A stretch of 40,760 bases of DNA from Clostridia bacterium (lineage in GTDB: Bacteria > Bacillota > Clostridia > Peptostreptococcales > Anaerovoracaceae): contig CAAFTW010000031.1 of the NCBI GenBank assembly GCA_900766045.1, forward strand, positions 1-40,760. Reading direction: 5' to 3'. A program made the position numbers and the translations under genes. Below are positions 1 through 8,120 of the stretch, piece after piece (the first letter of the stretch is position 1; each line of letters starts with the position of its first letter). The notes under the pieces were generated by a model. That model was given only the letters and a program-made list of their open reading frames with translations. It made no database searches and had not been told where the DNA came from.

Positions 1-1
1 G

Positions 2-88
2 GTCACTGGTCAAAAATATTATATTTTTTCACTGTCTTCTTGACGGGGAGCAGTTCACTTCAGCGTCGTGGAAGGGTGGGGTTCTTAT
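2..88. repeat. Left copy of 87-bp terminal inverted repeat, IS-like end
   Basis: Positions 2-88 are the exact reverse complement of 40674-40760; pairing stops at 89. The repeat begins just outside the stop codon of the YgjP-like gene (90-92). Reading outward on the minus strand, the block from 57 towards 1 starts TGAACTGCTCCCC and continues through AAG and GACAG, which resembles an IS3/IS150-type terminal repeat as I remember that family. The 31 bp between 57 and 88 are also shared by both ends, so the true boundary of the repeat is unclear. No transposase is visible. It may be a repeat at which assembly stopped. Confidence 0.8.
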
Positions 89-89
89 A

Positions 90-734
90 TTATTCCGGTC
101 TCCAGATGTTCTTTTCTGCTTCGATCTGCAGTCCTTTCTTCATGGCTTCCATATAGATTCCGCCATATTTCTTCAGCCAGGCTCTGCGTCTGCGGTAATC
201 CGGAAGGACCTTCTCCACTTCTGCCCAGAAGGCCGGGGAATGGTTCATTTCTTTCAGATGGCAGAGCTCATGCACCACCACATAGTCCTGAATCTCTTCC
301 GGCATTTTCATAAGCAGACAGTTGAAGTTCAGATTCATCTGGGAAGAACAGCTTCCCCATCTGGTCTTCTGATTCCGGATCGTGATGCGGCCGTACCAGA
401 CGCCCATCTGACGGGCATAGGCATCCGCTTTCTTCGGAAGCACTTCCAGCGCCTGATCCGCCAGTTCCCGGAGTTCCTCCACAGAAATAGGCTCGATCTC
501 CGGCATCTGAGCAATCTGATCCTGGACCTGCCGGACATGCTTCTCGATCCATTCCCGGCTTTCTTCGACGACATCCAGAACTTTCCGGTCAGACGTATTC
601 AGCGGCACCCGTACGATCACCTGCTGTTTTTCTCCATTTACAGAGACCGCGCAGGTCTTACGTCTGCTGTACACAGCAAGGCAGGGGTAGCCGCTGAAGC
701 TATACGGCAGCTTCTTCATAAGTTTCCGCCGCAT
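90..734 (-). CDS. YgjP-like zinc metallopeptidase (DUF45/M48-type)
   Basis: The 214-residue protein carries the zinc-binding motif HELCH near residue 155, followed by a downstream region rich in tryptophan and basic residues (AFWAEVEKVLPDYRRR). This is the layout of the YgjP/DUF45 group of small gluzincin-like metallopeptidases. An upstream conserved block (VWYGRITIRNQKTRWGSCSS) is also typical. Substrate and role are unknown for most of the family. The start ATG overlaps the stop of the DUF3343 gene by one base (TAATG) and has a GAGGAG site upstream, so it is the translationally coupled last gene of the selenium/sulfur group. It ends two bases from the terminal repeat. The family call is firm; a link to selenium rests only on position. 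Confidence 0.85.
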   Translation of the reverse strand: MRRKLMKKLPYSFSGYPCLAVYSRRKTCAVSVNGEKQQVIVRVPLNTSDRKVLDVVEESREWIEKHVRQVQDQIAQMPEIEPISVEELRELADQALEVLPKKADAYARQMGVWYGRITIRNQKTRWGSCSSQMNLNFNCLLMKMPEEIQDYVVVHELCHLKEMNHSPAFWAEVEKVLPDYRRRRAWLKKYGGIYMEAMKKGLQIEAEKNIWRPE

Positions 735-958
735 TAAAACATCTCCTCGTGATAGAAGCCCTGAACATCGGCTTCTTTCTCATCGATGGCATTTCTGATC
801 GTGTCTTCCTGATCGACAGGGACCATCCAGCAGAGTCCGCAGCTGGCAGAAATACTGCGCGGGACCGGTACAAGCCGGCCCGGCAGACCTGTTTCCTTCG
901 CCATGGATTCCATCGCCATGGCCGCCGTCGTGGAACGGAAAGTCACGATAAATTTCAT
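734..958 (-). CDS. DUF3343 protein, putative Se/S carrier-like (copy 1)
   Basis: This is a 74-residue protein starting MKFIVTFRSTTAAM, with the conserved SASCGLCW motif in the middle. DUF3343 proteins are small, carry one or two cysteines in such a motif, and occur beside YedF and other selenium-trait genes. They have been proposed to carry selenium or sulfur, but no reaction is established. I chose the ATG at 958 because GAGGAAG lies at good distance; an in-frame ATG at 973 is possible. It follows yedF by 18 bases and overlaps the YgjP-like start, so the three are one transcript. A second DUF3343 gene lies at 11568-11822 in a different setting. Confidence 0.85.
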   Translation of the reverse strand: MKFIVTFRSTTAAMAMESMAKETGLPGRLVPVPRSISASCGLCWMVPVDQEDTIRNAIDEKEADVQGFYHEEMF

Positions 959-976
959 TTCTTTCTTCCTCATCAG

Positions 977-1606
977 TTACGGCCTCACGACATGTCCTGC
1001 TTCGTTCATGGTAGAAACGATGTCATACATGTTTCCGATAATGCCGACCTTGACCTTGTCTTTGATTCCATAGAAGTCTGCGCATGTTCCGCATGTGATG
1101 ATCTGAACGCCCTCATCTTCCATCTTCTTCAGGTCTTCCAGAACATCAGATCCCTCTGTTGTCAGGAATGCGCCGCCGTTATAGAACAGCATGGCCTTCG
1201 GCAGTGTATCCAGCTGTGTAATGGCATAGATGCAGCTCTTCATCAGCTTTTCACCGAGCTTGTCATCTCCGGTTCCCATATATCTGGATGTGAACGCATA
1301 TACGACATTTCTGCCGGATACTACATCACATGCCTCTACAGCATCCTGACCCTTGCCTGCGCCTGCAGCGTCGATGGCATCCTGGCCGACATGCAGAGTG
1401 ATGTGGAACTCGCTGTCGGAAATCTTCTCTGTCTCAACCTGAGCACCCAGTGTATTTCCGAGGCGGGTAACGTTCTGAACCGCAGTATCATTATCTACAT
1501 GAACCTCTACATCTGCCGGTCCGTCCAGCTTCTCAACCTGCTTCTTCGTCATAACAACAGGGATCGGGCACTGCTTGCCCATTCCATCTACAATAATCTT
1601 TGCCAT
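977..1606 (-). CDS. yedF: YedF, selenium-metabolism sulfurtransferase-like protein
   Basis: The 209-residue protein has two domains. Residues 1-75 form a TusA/SirA-like domain with the CPIP motif (Cys13), the site that carries a persulfide in TusA. Residues about 100-209 form a DsrE/F-like domain with a CGTC motif and the ending NEAGHVVRP. This two-domain layout defines YedF, which tracks with selenium utilisation in many bacteria, although its exact reaction is not settled. It lies 74 bases downstream of the cysteine-desulfurase-type gene, which could load it with sulfur or selenium, and 18 bases upstream of DUF3343. A GGAGG site precedes the ATG. Confidence 0.93.
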   Translation of the reverse strand: MAKIIVDGMGKQCPIPVVMTKKQVEKLDGPADVEVHVDNDTAVQNVTRLGNTLGAQVETEKISDSEFHITLHVGQDAIDAAGAGKGQDAVEACDVVSGRNVVYAFTSRYMGTGDDKLGEKLMKSCIYAITQLDTLPKAMLFYNGGAFLTTEGSDVLEDLKKMEDEGVQIITCGTCADFYGIKDKVKVGIIGNMYDIVSTMNEAGHVVRP

Positions 1607-1680
1607 TGTGGCACCTCCTGTTTTTCAAAATAGTATATATTCAGCCAGAAACCCCCGGCGAATAAGTAAACGCTTGATAT

Positions 1681-2832
1681 TTACTCCGCGTAAATGGAGC
1701 GGATCGCTTGAAGCGCGTAATCCACTTCTTCTTCTGTCGTCCAGTATCCGAAGGCAAAACGCACGGTTCCTTCCGGGAAGGTTCCCAGTGTCTTATGCGC
1801 CAGCGGTGCACAGTGCAGCGCGCATCTCGTCATGATGCCGAACTCACTGTCCAGAATGGAAGACATCTCCGCATTATCAATCTCATCAAAGTCCACAGAG
1901 ACAACAGCTGTACGCCCTTCTCTGCCCTGCGGTCCGATGACATGAGCCTGCGGAATATCCTTCAGACCATCAATGAAACGCATCGCCCGGTCGAGCTCCT
2001 GCGCTCCGATCTTCTCAGGTGTCTCCTTCAGAATGAATTCCAGAGCCTTATGCATGCCGACGATCCCCGGAAGATTCATCGTTCCTGCCTCGAATTTATC
2101 CGGCAGAAAATCCGGCATGGTCTGAAGATGCGACACACTTCCCGTGCCGCCCAGAATGACCGGCTGCAGCTCCTGCGCAAAGGCGTCCGTCATCATCAGT
2201 GCACCAATTCCCTGCGGTCCGAGAAGACCCTTATGGCCGGTCACGCACAGAGCATCAAGATGCATCGCCTGAAAATCAATCGGAACCGTTCCCGCACTCT
2301 GCGCCGTATCCAGTGCAAAATACACGCCGTGGTGCATGCAGATTCTGCCGATTTTCTCCACATCCTGCAGCGTTCCTGCAACGTTCGATGCATGATTGAT
2401 CACTGCCAGACGGGTATTTTTCTTAATCGCCTTTTCAAATGCGTCCAGATCCAGGTAACCTTCCTTGTCACAAGGGCATACGGTCACTTCCACACCGTGT
2501 TCCTTCATCTTATATGCCGGACGGGACACCGCATTATGCTCCATCGCGGAGATAATCAGATGGTCCCCCGGTCTGAGCAGACCCTGAATGACATAATTCA
2601 GACTGTAGGTAATTCCCGGGGTAAATACCACTTTCCCCGGCTGAGGAAAGTTGAACAATTTTGCCAACCGTTCCCGCGTTTCATAGACCACCTCACCCAT
2701 GGCATACGCTGACTGATATCCTCCGCGGCTGACATTACAGCCCACATGAGTCATAAAATCACTCATCGCCTCGCCTGTGCCCGGCGCCTTCGGAAACGAC
2801 GTGCTTCCGTTATCCAAGTAAACCTTACGCAT
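1681..2832 (-). CDS. Class V aminotransferase-fold cysteine desulfurase / selenocysteine lyase-type enzyme
   Basis: The 383-residue PLP enzyme has the fold-type I features of the cysteine desulfurase branch: N-terminal YLDNGSTSFPK, a Schiff-base lysine in TGHKGLLGPQG (Lys201), and a catalytic cysteine in RCALHCAPLAHK (Cys341). The HCAPL.H ending matches the subgroup that accompanies selenium-utilising clostridia rather than housekeeping IscS or SufS. It probably mobilises sulfur or selenium from cysteine or selenocysteine for YedF and SelD; that partnership is inferred. It has its own predicted promoter at 2954-2983 and lies downstream of a terminator after grdA, so it may be expressed both by readthrough and alone. 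GGAGA precedes the ATG. Confidence 0.9.
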   Translation of the reverse strand: MRKVYLDNGSTSFPKAPGTGEAMSDFMTHVGCNVSRGGYQSAYAMGEVVYETRERLAKLFNFPQPGKVVFTPGITYSLNYVIQGLLRPGDHLIISAMEHNAVSRPAYKMKEHGVEVTVCPCDKEGYLDLDAFEKAIKKNTRLAVINHASNVAGTLQDVEKIGRICMHHGVYFALDTAQSAGTVPIDFQAMHLDALCVTGHKGLLGPQGIGALMMTDAFAQELQPVILGGTGSVSHLQTMPDFLPDKFEAGTMNLPGIVGMHKALEFILKETPEKIGAQELDRAMRFIDGLKDIPQAHVIGPQGREGRTAVVSVDFDEIDNAEMSSILDSEFGIMTRCALHCAPLAHKTLGTFPEGTVRFAFGYWTTEEEVDYALQAIRSIYAE

Positions 2833-2953
2833 ATTATTCTCCGTTTCTCGTTTCTGCTGTCGGGAAACCCGCTGGAATCAGCCCGCCTGATCTATTGACA
2901 AAAACAATACGTCAGGCCGCCCATCAGCAAGGAAATAAATTCCCTCTTTAAAA

Positions 2954-2983
2954 ATTATAAGATTCCACCATACTTCTGTACAA
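2954..2983 (-). promoter_or_regulatory. Predicted sigma-A promoter for the desulfurase-yedF-DUF3343-ygjP group
   Basis: On the minus strand a -35 TTGTAC (2978-2983) and a perfect -10 TATAAT (2954-2959) are separated by 18 bases. It lies about 120 bases upstream of the class V gene and beyond the grdA terminator. This suggests the selenium-handling genes can be transcribed without the glycine reductase operon. Pattern match only. Confidence 0.55.
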
Positions 2984-3071
2984 TTGATAATCTCTATTCA
3001 CTCATCTTAGTATAATACAGAAGCGTTGAAATTGCATCCGATCATAAAGCATACCTGTTGATACATACCAC

Positions 3072-3100
3072 AAAGGGGAGCCGTTATCACAGCTCCCCTT
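3072..3100 (-). terminator. Terminator downstream of grdA
   Basis: A 9-bp stem, AAGGGGAGC (3073-3081) against GCTCCCCTT (3092-3100), with a 10-base loop, sits just after the grdA stop. On the minus strand it is followed by only TTTG, so termination may be partial and allow readthrough into the desulfurase gene. Confidence 0.65.
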
Positions 3101-3113
3101 CGACACTTATTTT

Positions 3114-3593
3114 TTATTTATCGAGATATTTGCAGTACTCATCTCTGATGTCTGTCATTTCCTCAATGATATCATCAACATCGAGTACCATCTCCATCAT
3201 GCTGATCTGCTCGTCATAGACGTCAGGATCGAACTCTTCCTTCATCTCAGGTTCAACAACATGGTATACCGTAAGTCCCAACTGGACATTCGTCAACGGA
3301 CCTGCGAAAGTCGGGTCTCCTGCTGTAACGGTTTCAGCGGCCAGACCGGCAGCCTCTCCCTCAGCAGCACCAAGCAGTACAACTACGTTCTCCGGGCCGT
3401 ACTTCTCAGCAAACTCCTTAACTCTCTTCTGGTTCTCCAGGTCCATTGCGCCTGCGCTCGTTCAGACGAAGCACTCCGTGGACGAGAATACAACTTCGCC
3501 GCCGGCAGACTTAACACATTCTGCGATGGCGTCGCCCGGAATTCCGTCACGGTCGCCGATAATAACTACTTTTTTATCTTTTAAAATAGCCAT
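3114..3593 (-). CDS. grdA: Glycine reductase complex selenoprotein A (GrdA), Sec at codon 44
   Basis: Reading through the in-frame TGA at 3462-3464 gives a 159-residue protein with the GrdA active-site motif CFVU-TSAGAMDLE, where U44 is selenocysteine beside a cysteine. Protein A takes the carboxymethyl group from protein B as a Se-carboxymethyl intermediate, passes an acetyl thioester to protein C, and is re-reduced by thioredoxin. The N-terminus (VVIIGDRDGIPGDAI) and acidic C-terminus match the family along their full length. Two adjacent ATGs exist; I take the inner one (3593) because AAGGAG is then seven bases upstream. A caller that stops at TGA would start at an internal Met and lose the active site. 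It lies 177 bases after grdB, room for its own promoter. Confidence 0.96.
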
Positions 3594-3770
3594 CATCTTT
3601 CTCCTTTCTTTTTTATTCTGATTAAATAATCATGTTTACTTAACTTTGTTATATTGATAATATCACTACTCGCTTCAAAAAGCTATAGGTAAAAGCAATA
3701 TTTCACAAACTTTTTTAATCGCGTTTGTTAAACTTTATTCTACTGAAATTTCAACATCCGCAGATTTTCA

Positions 3771-5084
3771 CTAGTCCTCAAAAATCGTCTGCTCGGAAAC
3801 CTCTGTAGACAGTGCCTTCAGAGCCTTCTCAACGATATGACGGCGGAGTGCCTTCTCTTCGTCATGATCCAGCTCCGGATTACCCAGAGGATGAGGAATA
3901 GCGATAGCAGGAACGATTCTGTTCGCACCTACTGTCATAGAAATAGGAGTAACTGTGCAGATATGAACGACCGGCAGACCAGCTCTCTCGATTTCCTTAA
4001 CCATCGTTGCACCGCAACGCGTACAGGTTCCTCAGGTGGAGGTGAGAATAACTGCGTCTACACCATCATTTTTCAGTTTCTTTCCGATTTCTGCAGCGAA
4101 CTTCTTCGCAGATGCTACAGCAGTTCCGTTTCCTACAGTTGCATAGTACTTATTATGCAGCTTGCCGATAATGCCTTCCTTTTCCATGTCGCGCAGTACG
4201 TCGACCGGCAGAACACGGTCTGCGTCCTCGTTTGCATATACCGGGTCATATCCGCCGTGAGCAGTCTCATAAGTATCTGCTGTCAGGTCCGTTACGCCGG
4301 TAATGTCATACTCACCATAGTGAGACGCGGAAGAACTCTCGATGTGATCCGGATTTCCCTTTGGAACAATTCCGCCGGAGGTAACCAGAGCGATTGTTGC
4401 CTTGGACAGATCTTTAACGGCCGGATTCGGAGCAACACGGTCGAAACTCGGCATCGGATACTCTGTTGTAAACGGCCTGTCAGCCAGTTTCTTCAGCAGC
4501 ATCTCAACAGCACGCTCAGAACCTCTCTTCTTCTCAAAGAAGTTGACTCTGACGCCGTTCGGCATGTATCCCTCTTCACAGGAAGCACCGATCTTCTCGC
4601 CCTTTGCGAGCTTCAGAGCCAGCGGAGCCATCTTCTTCATAGCGGCTCTCATTCCTGCAGCGCTGTTCTTGGTTGCAACGATCAGAACCTTGTTCTTATA
4701 CATGTCTGCGCCCGGATTTTCCTCAAACATTCCTGTTACAGACGGAATGCCGAGTTTCTCCTGAACAGCAGCAGCCATTGTTCCGCAGGCAACACCATAA
4801 CGGCCGGCGTTGAAGGCCGGTCCCGCAACGAATACGTCCGGCTTCAGTTCCTTGACCATCTCCAGAATATCTGCGGTGGCCTTGTCAATATTTTCATTGA
4901 AGTAGGAATCTCCGCAGACAATCGTTCCGACAATCTCTGCCTCGTCCTTCAGTCCTGCCTGCAGGGCCAGTCCAGGTCCTACGACTTCACCCGGTCTGCA
5001 TTCAGCCGGATAATCAGCCTTCTCCTCTCCGCCGATCTGAGCGAAGAACTGGTTGATGTAGTGAACGACTCTCAGTTTAGCCAT
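3771..5084 (-). CDS. grdB: Glycine reductase protein B gamma subunit (GrdB), selenoprotein
   Basis: Two open segments join through an in-frame TGA at 4032-4034 to give a 437-residue protein, the normal GrdB length. The UGA is codon 351 in the motif STU-GTCTRCGATMVKEIE, the known selenocysteine site of substrate-specific protein B gamma subunits. GrdB works with the GrdE alpha and beta chains. Substrate glycine is held as a Schiff base on the GrdE pyruvoyl group, and the GrdB selenol or partner selenoprotein A takes up the carboxymethyl moiety. The gene follows grdE by 16 bases with GGGAGGAAGAG before the ATG. The grdX and GrdE context favours glycine over sarcosine or betaine. Confidence 0.96.
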
Positions 5085-5100
5085 TTCTCTTCCTCCCCTC

Positions 5101-6381
5101 TTATCTTGCGCTCAGTTTATTGAAGCCTGTCTCGTTGGTTGCGCCTGTGATAACCTGCAGCTCAACTTCCAGAGATCCGTCTTCACGCAGTGTATCTTCA
5201 CTTGCTCCGGCGATCTTATTGATGAAAGCCAGAGTTCCGATAACCTTGTCCATCTTCGGCAGAATGATGACCTCATTCGCGTTTCCGCCGGTAACAACTG
5301 CATCTGCTGCTGCATCAGCGTCTGCCAGGGACTGGGACTTTCCGTCTCTTCCTGCGTACTCATCGGTGATGATGACTGTCTTTACGCCTTCAGCCTCGAT
5401 CTTCTTACAGTTCATGATCAGGTCTGTATCCGGGTTTCCGAATCCTTCCTGAGATACGATTACGCCGTCCAGATCCAGCATCTTGCAGAGCTTTGCTGTG
5501 AAATTGGAAGAGCGTTCCTTATCTGCAAGGTATACATTTTCATTGGTGATAATCTGGCAGACAAAGTTCAGCTTCTTTCCATGCTGCTTGAACAGATCAT
5601 GGACAACCGGGTTGTTCTGATGAACGTAAGTAGGGTTCTTATCGCATGCGGATACGCAGTTTCCGGAGATAATCGCGCCATCCATAACTTCTGTCGGACT
5701 GAGCAGTGTCGGCAGGATTTTCTTTGCGTCTACGCCGTAAACGTAGGTGTCATGTAGAAGACCCTGGCTCTGCAGCATCTGGACATAAGCCACTCTCGGC
5801 AGATCAGGATACTTTTCCAGCCCCTCCTTGATGGTGCATGTCTCGAATACTTCTGTCTCATCCGGTGTGAGATCTCTAGCGAGTTCTCCGACATAGGCTG
5901 CTACGCGGAATCCGGCCATTCTTACAGCTCTCTCGTAATCATGCTGCTTGATTCCGTCAACCGGCTCCAGAACCATAACCAGGTTCAGTGTCTTAGAGAA
6001 CGGTGTGTAGTCAGCTCCCGGACCTGTCATATCGATGACACCTTCCTGGAATCCTACGATCGGACCAGCCGTTACGACAGCCATGCCCTTCAGTGCATAA
6101 GTCTTTCCGGATCCTACGGTATCAACCTTGGAAACAACTCCAGGGAATTCTCCGCCGTTTCCCTCAACCTTTACACGCGGCTCGATAACATCCTTAACCG
6201 GTGTAATGCGGACAGACTCGCCTGGTTTAGCGATATCGAACTCAGCAGTCTTGAGATGCTCATCCTCAAGTGCTACCTTGGTCAGTTCCTCTTTGCTGAC
6301 GTAGAGGACGCCGTCCTGCACCTTGGACGCATCTGCAAACTGGATATCCGTAATGTGGATATATCCCATTTCCAGTTTCAT
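5101..6381 (-). CDS. grdE: Glycine reductase protein B alpha/beta proprotein (GrdE)
   Basis: The 426-residue proprotein is self-cleaved at an Asn-Cys bond, and the new N-terminal cysteine becomes a pyruvoyl group that binds glycine. The cleavage site is visible as SGNCVSACDKNPTY with Cys242, the position expected for this family. N-terminal MKLEMGYIHITDIQF and the C-terminal block with GFGNPDTDLIMNC are also characteristic. No internal UGA is needed. GGAGGG is eight bases before the ATG. It lies between grdX and grdB in the riboswitch-controlled operon. Confidence 0.96.
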   Translation of the reverse strand: MKLEMGYIHITDIQFADASKVQDGVLYVSKEELTKVALEDEHLKTAEFDIAKPGESVRITPVKDVIEPRVKVEGNGGEFPGVVSKVDTVGSGKTYALKGMAVVTAGPIVGFQEGVIDMTGPGADYTPFSKTLNLVMVLEPVDGIKQHDYERAVRMAGFRVAAYVGELARDLTPDETEVFETCTIKEGLEKYPDLPRVAYVQMLQSQGLLHDTYVYGVDAKKILPTLLSPTEVMDGAIISGNCVSACDKNPTYVHQNNPVVHDLFKQHGKKLNFVCQIITNENVYLADKERSSNFTAKLCKMLDLDGVIVSQEGFGNPDTDLIMNCKKIEAEGVKTVIITDEYAGRDGKSQSLADADAAADAVVTGGNANEVIILPKMDKVIGTLAFINKIAGASEDTLREDGSLEVELQVITGATNETGFNKLSAR

Positions 6382-6498
6382 ATCTGGTTCCCTCCTTTTC
6401 AGAAGAAGTGTTAATAATTAAATGTACGTGTTGGAATTAATGCTCTAGCGTTAATATATCCAATATTCAGTGGCACAGATCTGCATAGACCCTGCGGA

Positions 6499-6885
6499 TT
6501 ACAGCCACTCATCAGCAGATGACATTCCGCTCTCAATCAGTGTCATGTCCACCAGCTGGAAATCCTTATAAACCCCCGGTTTATACGTAAATGTGCGCTT
6601 TTCGAATTTATCGCAGGTCTCCACCGCGCGCTCAATCAGTTCTATAGAACGCGCATCCGGCTTTCCTGTCTGCTTCCTGACGAGAAGAGATTTATAGGGT
6701 GTTTCATTCGGCTTCACGCTGCCGGAGAGTGGATGGGTCAGGAGCTCATGCCCCTGCATGATCCAGTTCATCGCTTCCTCCAGGATCTCCCGGTATGAAA
6801 CATCCTTATAGACAAGGTCATGAGTATTGCTGAACTTCTCATCGACCATCGGATTGTTAGTAATTATGATATATCCGGCACTCAT
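6499..6885 (-). CDS. grdX: GrdX family protein
   Basis: This 128-residue protein begins MSAGYIIITNNPMV and contains the GHELLTHPLSGSVKPNETPY block typical of GrdX, the small protein of unknown function that opens many glycine reductase operons. No catalytic motif is obvious. It is the first gene behind the promoter, glycine riboswitch and attenuator at 6960-7231, and it precedes grdE by 117 bases. GGAGAGGAGAAAG precedes the ATG. The classical clostridial order has trxB and trxA between grdX and grdE; here those two genes lie upstream of the riboswitch as a separate unit. Confidence 0.92.
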   Translation of the reverse strand: MSAGYIIITNNPMVDEKFSNTHDLVYKDVSYREILEEAMNWIMQGHELLTHPLSGSVKPNETPYKSLLVRKQTGKPDARSIELIERAVETCDKFEKRTFTYKPGVYKDFQLVDMTLIESGMSSADEWL

Positions 6886-6959
6886 GACTTTCTCCTCTCC
6901 GCGTCATAAATAACGCATCTTTCTGACAGCTCACGCTGTCTCCCGCACATCCGATGAAT

Positions 6960-7007
6960 AAAAAAGGGGGCGTCCCTGCAGAATGCTCTAGTTTCTGCGG
7001 TCGTCCC
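6960..7007 (-). terminator. Attenuator hairpin of the glycine riboswitch
   Basis: Between the aptamer and grdX the minus strand has a stem GCAGAA / TTCTGC around a nine-base loop, flanked by weaker GC pairing and followed by GCCCCC and TTTTTT (6960-6965). Its position downstream of the aptamer and upstream of the first gene fits an intrinsic terminator whose formation depends on glycine binding. The switch direction is inferred: glycine should turn on its own catabolism. Confidence 0.65.
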
Positions 7008-7064
7008 TTCTGTCTGCAATGTGAAAGAGGATGTGTCCTCCTGCATAGATCCAGAATCCAGTCC

Positions 7065-7151
7065 GTTTTCCAGTCCTTTTACCTGAAAGTTTCACAGCAT
7101 ATGCTGCTTGCCCCTTCGGCTGCCGCCCGCAGCGGCGATCTCCCAGAAAAC
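7065..7151 (-). promoter_or_regulatory. Glycine riboswitch aptamer (gcvT RNA class)
   Basis: The minus strand shows the hallmarks of a glycine aptamer in order: P1 strand GTTTTC (7146-7151), GGGAGA, the conserved core GCCGAAGGGGCAAGC, then CTTTCAGGTAAAAGGAC, then the closing P1 strand GAAAAC (7065-7070). P1 pairs perfectly over six bases. I see one complete aptamer, not a clear tandem pair. It is in the leader of grdX-grdE-grdB-grdA, so glycine would control glycine reductase expression directly. Confidence 0.88.
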
Positions 7152-7202
7152 ATCAGCCCGTATTGCATAGTTTTAATCTATACCTCATCGGATTTCACAT
7201 TC

Positions 7203-7231
7203 ATGATATCAATCTGTTAAACTTTAGTCAA
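7203..7231 (-). promoter_or_regulatory. Predicted promoter of the grd operon
   Basis: A -35 TTGACT (7226-7231) and a -10 TATCAT (7203-7208) are spaced by exactly 17 bases on the minus strand. Transcription would start near 7195, giving a leader of about 310 bases that contains the glycine aptamer and attenuator before grdX. The remaining spacer up to the DUF3841-like stop codon (7232-7493) shows nothing else I can identify. Confidence 0.65.
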
Positions 7232-7493
7232 TGGATTTTTCTTATATTCGGTTTTGCAATCGTGATTATTAAAAGTCACCGTCTATTTTTGTTATGCCTG
7301 ACATAAATCCTATGAATAGTACATAATCGCCGCACAATACCTGCTTATTCTGTCAATTCATATTGAAACGATGGGTTTTGGAACCGATATCCGTACAGCC
7401 GGTCAGACTGCCGGTGACGAGCAGGAAAAGGCTGTCTCCTTGCACGGTGGATTTTTGTCCGCGGGGCAGGCAGCGCACTTCTCCCAGGGCATG

Positions 7494-8120
7494 CTAGATC
7501 AGAATCTGAGGATCTTCCGGGCGGAGAATCTGCTTCACCTGGTCGTCCAGGATTTCCCAGATGTTTCCGCAGACGTGAAAAGGCGACCAGTCATCAATGT
7601 CGAAGATGCGTTCCCAGCTTTCGCGGATTCTGCGTTCTTCCTCCGGAAACATGCCTGCGTACTTTCCCTGCATGATCTGAAAGCGGCTTTCGATGCCCAG
7701 ATCGCGCAGGTGCTGATGATAGGCCTGATCATCCTCTTCATCCTTCGGCAGGTAGATGCGGTTCAAGACATAATCCCATTTCCCGTCATCGAACAGGCAG
7801 ATTTTCTCACGCGGCACGTCAACCACATAGACCACAGTCCCCTCAATCGGCTTCAGGCAGTTCTCCCGGCAGACCGAGCACCAGATCGGCGCATGTACAT
7901 CATCCGGTTTCGGCACAATTTTTGCGACTCTCTCGGTCAGCCAGTCGTAGCTCTCCAGAAAGAGCGGCGCGATGTCGCCGAGATGAAGCTGTACATAAAC
8001 TCTCGAGTTGATAATCCTGCCGTCACGCTTCAGCTGCGTGAGCGTTTTATCATTCTGTCTCGTATACAGCCGCACCACCGGACGGTCGACAAGTTCCTTC
8101 AGCTGCTCGCTCGTAATCAT
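7494..8120 (-). CDS. DUF3841-like protein of unknown function
   Basis: The protein of about 208 residues has the features I associate with DUF3841: an FLESYDWL segment near the N-terminal third, an APIWC segment, an acidic-aromatic stretch DDGKWDYVLNRIYLP, and a C-terminal SWERIFDIDDW. No catalytic motif or membrane segment is evident. I place the start at the ATG of MITSEQLKELV (8120); a GTG nine bases earlier (8129) behind AGGAAAGG is equally plausible, and the longer open frame to 8195 has no site. It lies between trxA and the grd riboswitch, separated from both by more than 200 bases, so operon membership is uncertain. Confidence 0.75.
   Translation of the reverse strand: MITSEQLKELVDRPVVRLYTRQNDKTLTQLKRDGRIINSRVYVQLHLGDIAPLFLESYDWLTERVAKIVPKPDDVHAPIWCSVCRENCLKPIEGTVVYVVDVPREKICLFDDGKWDYVLNRIYLPKDEEDDQAYHQHLRDLGIESRFQIMQGKYAGMFPEEERRIRESWERIFDIDDWSPFHVCGNIWEILDDQVKQILRPEDPQILI

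Noticed and set aside
749..1633. Long plus-strand open frame antisense to DUF3343 and yedF
   Set aside because: It has no ribosome site, low-complexity Cys/His-rich composition and no family pattern; the minus-strand genes explain the region.
3114..3446. Short GrdA starting at the internal Met (MDLENQKRV)
   Set aside because: It would lack the active site; reading UGA as Sec gives the full family-length protein.
7051..7195. Tandem glycine riboswitch
   Set aside because: Only one complete aptamer core is visible; no second GCCGAAGG and CAGGTAAAAGG set in the leader.
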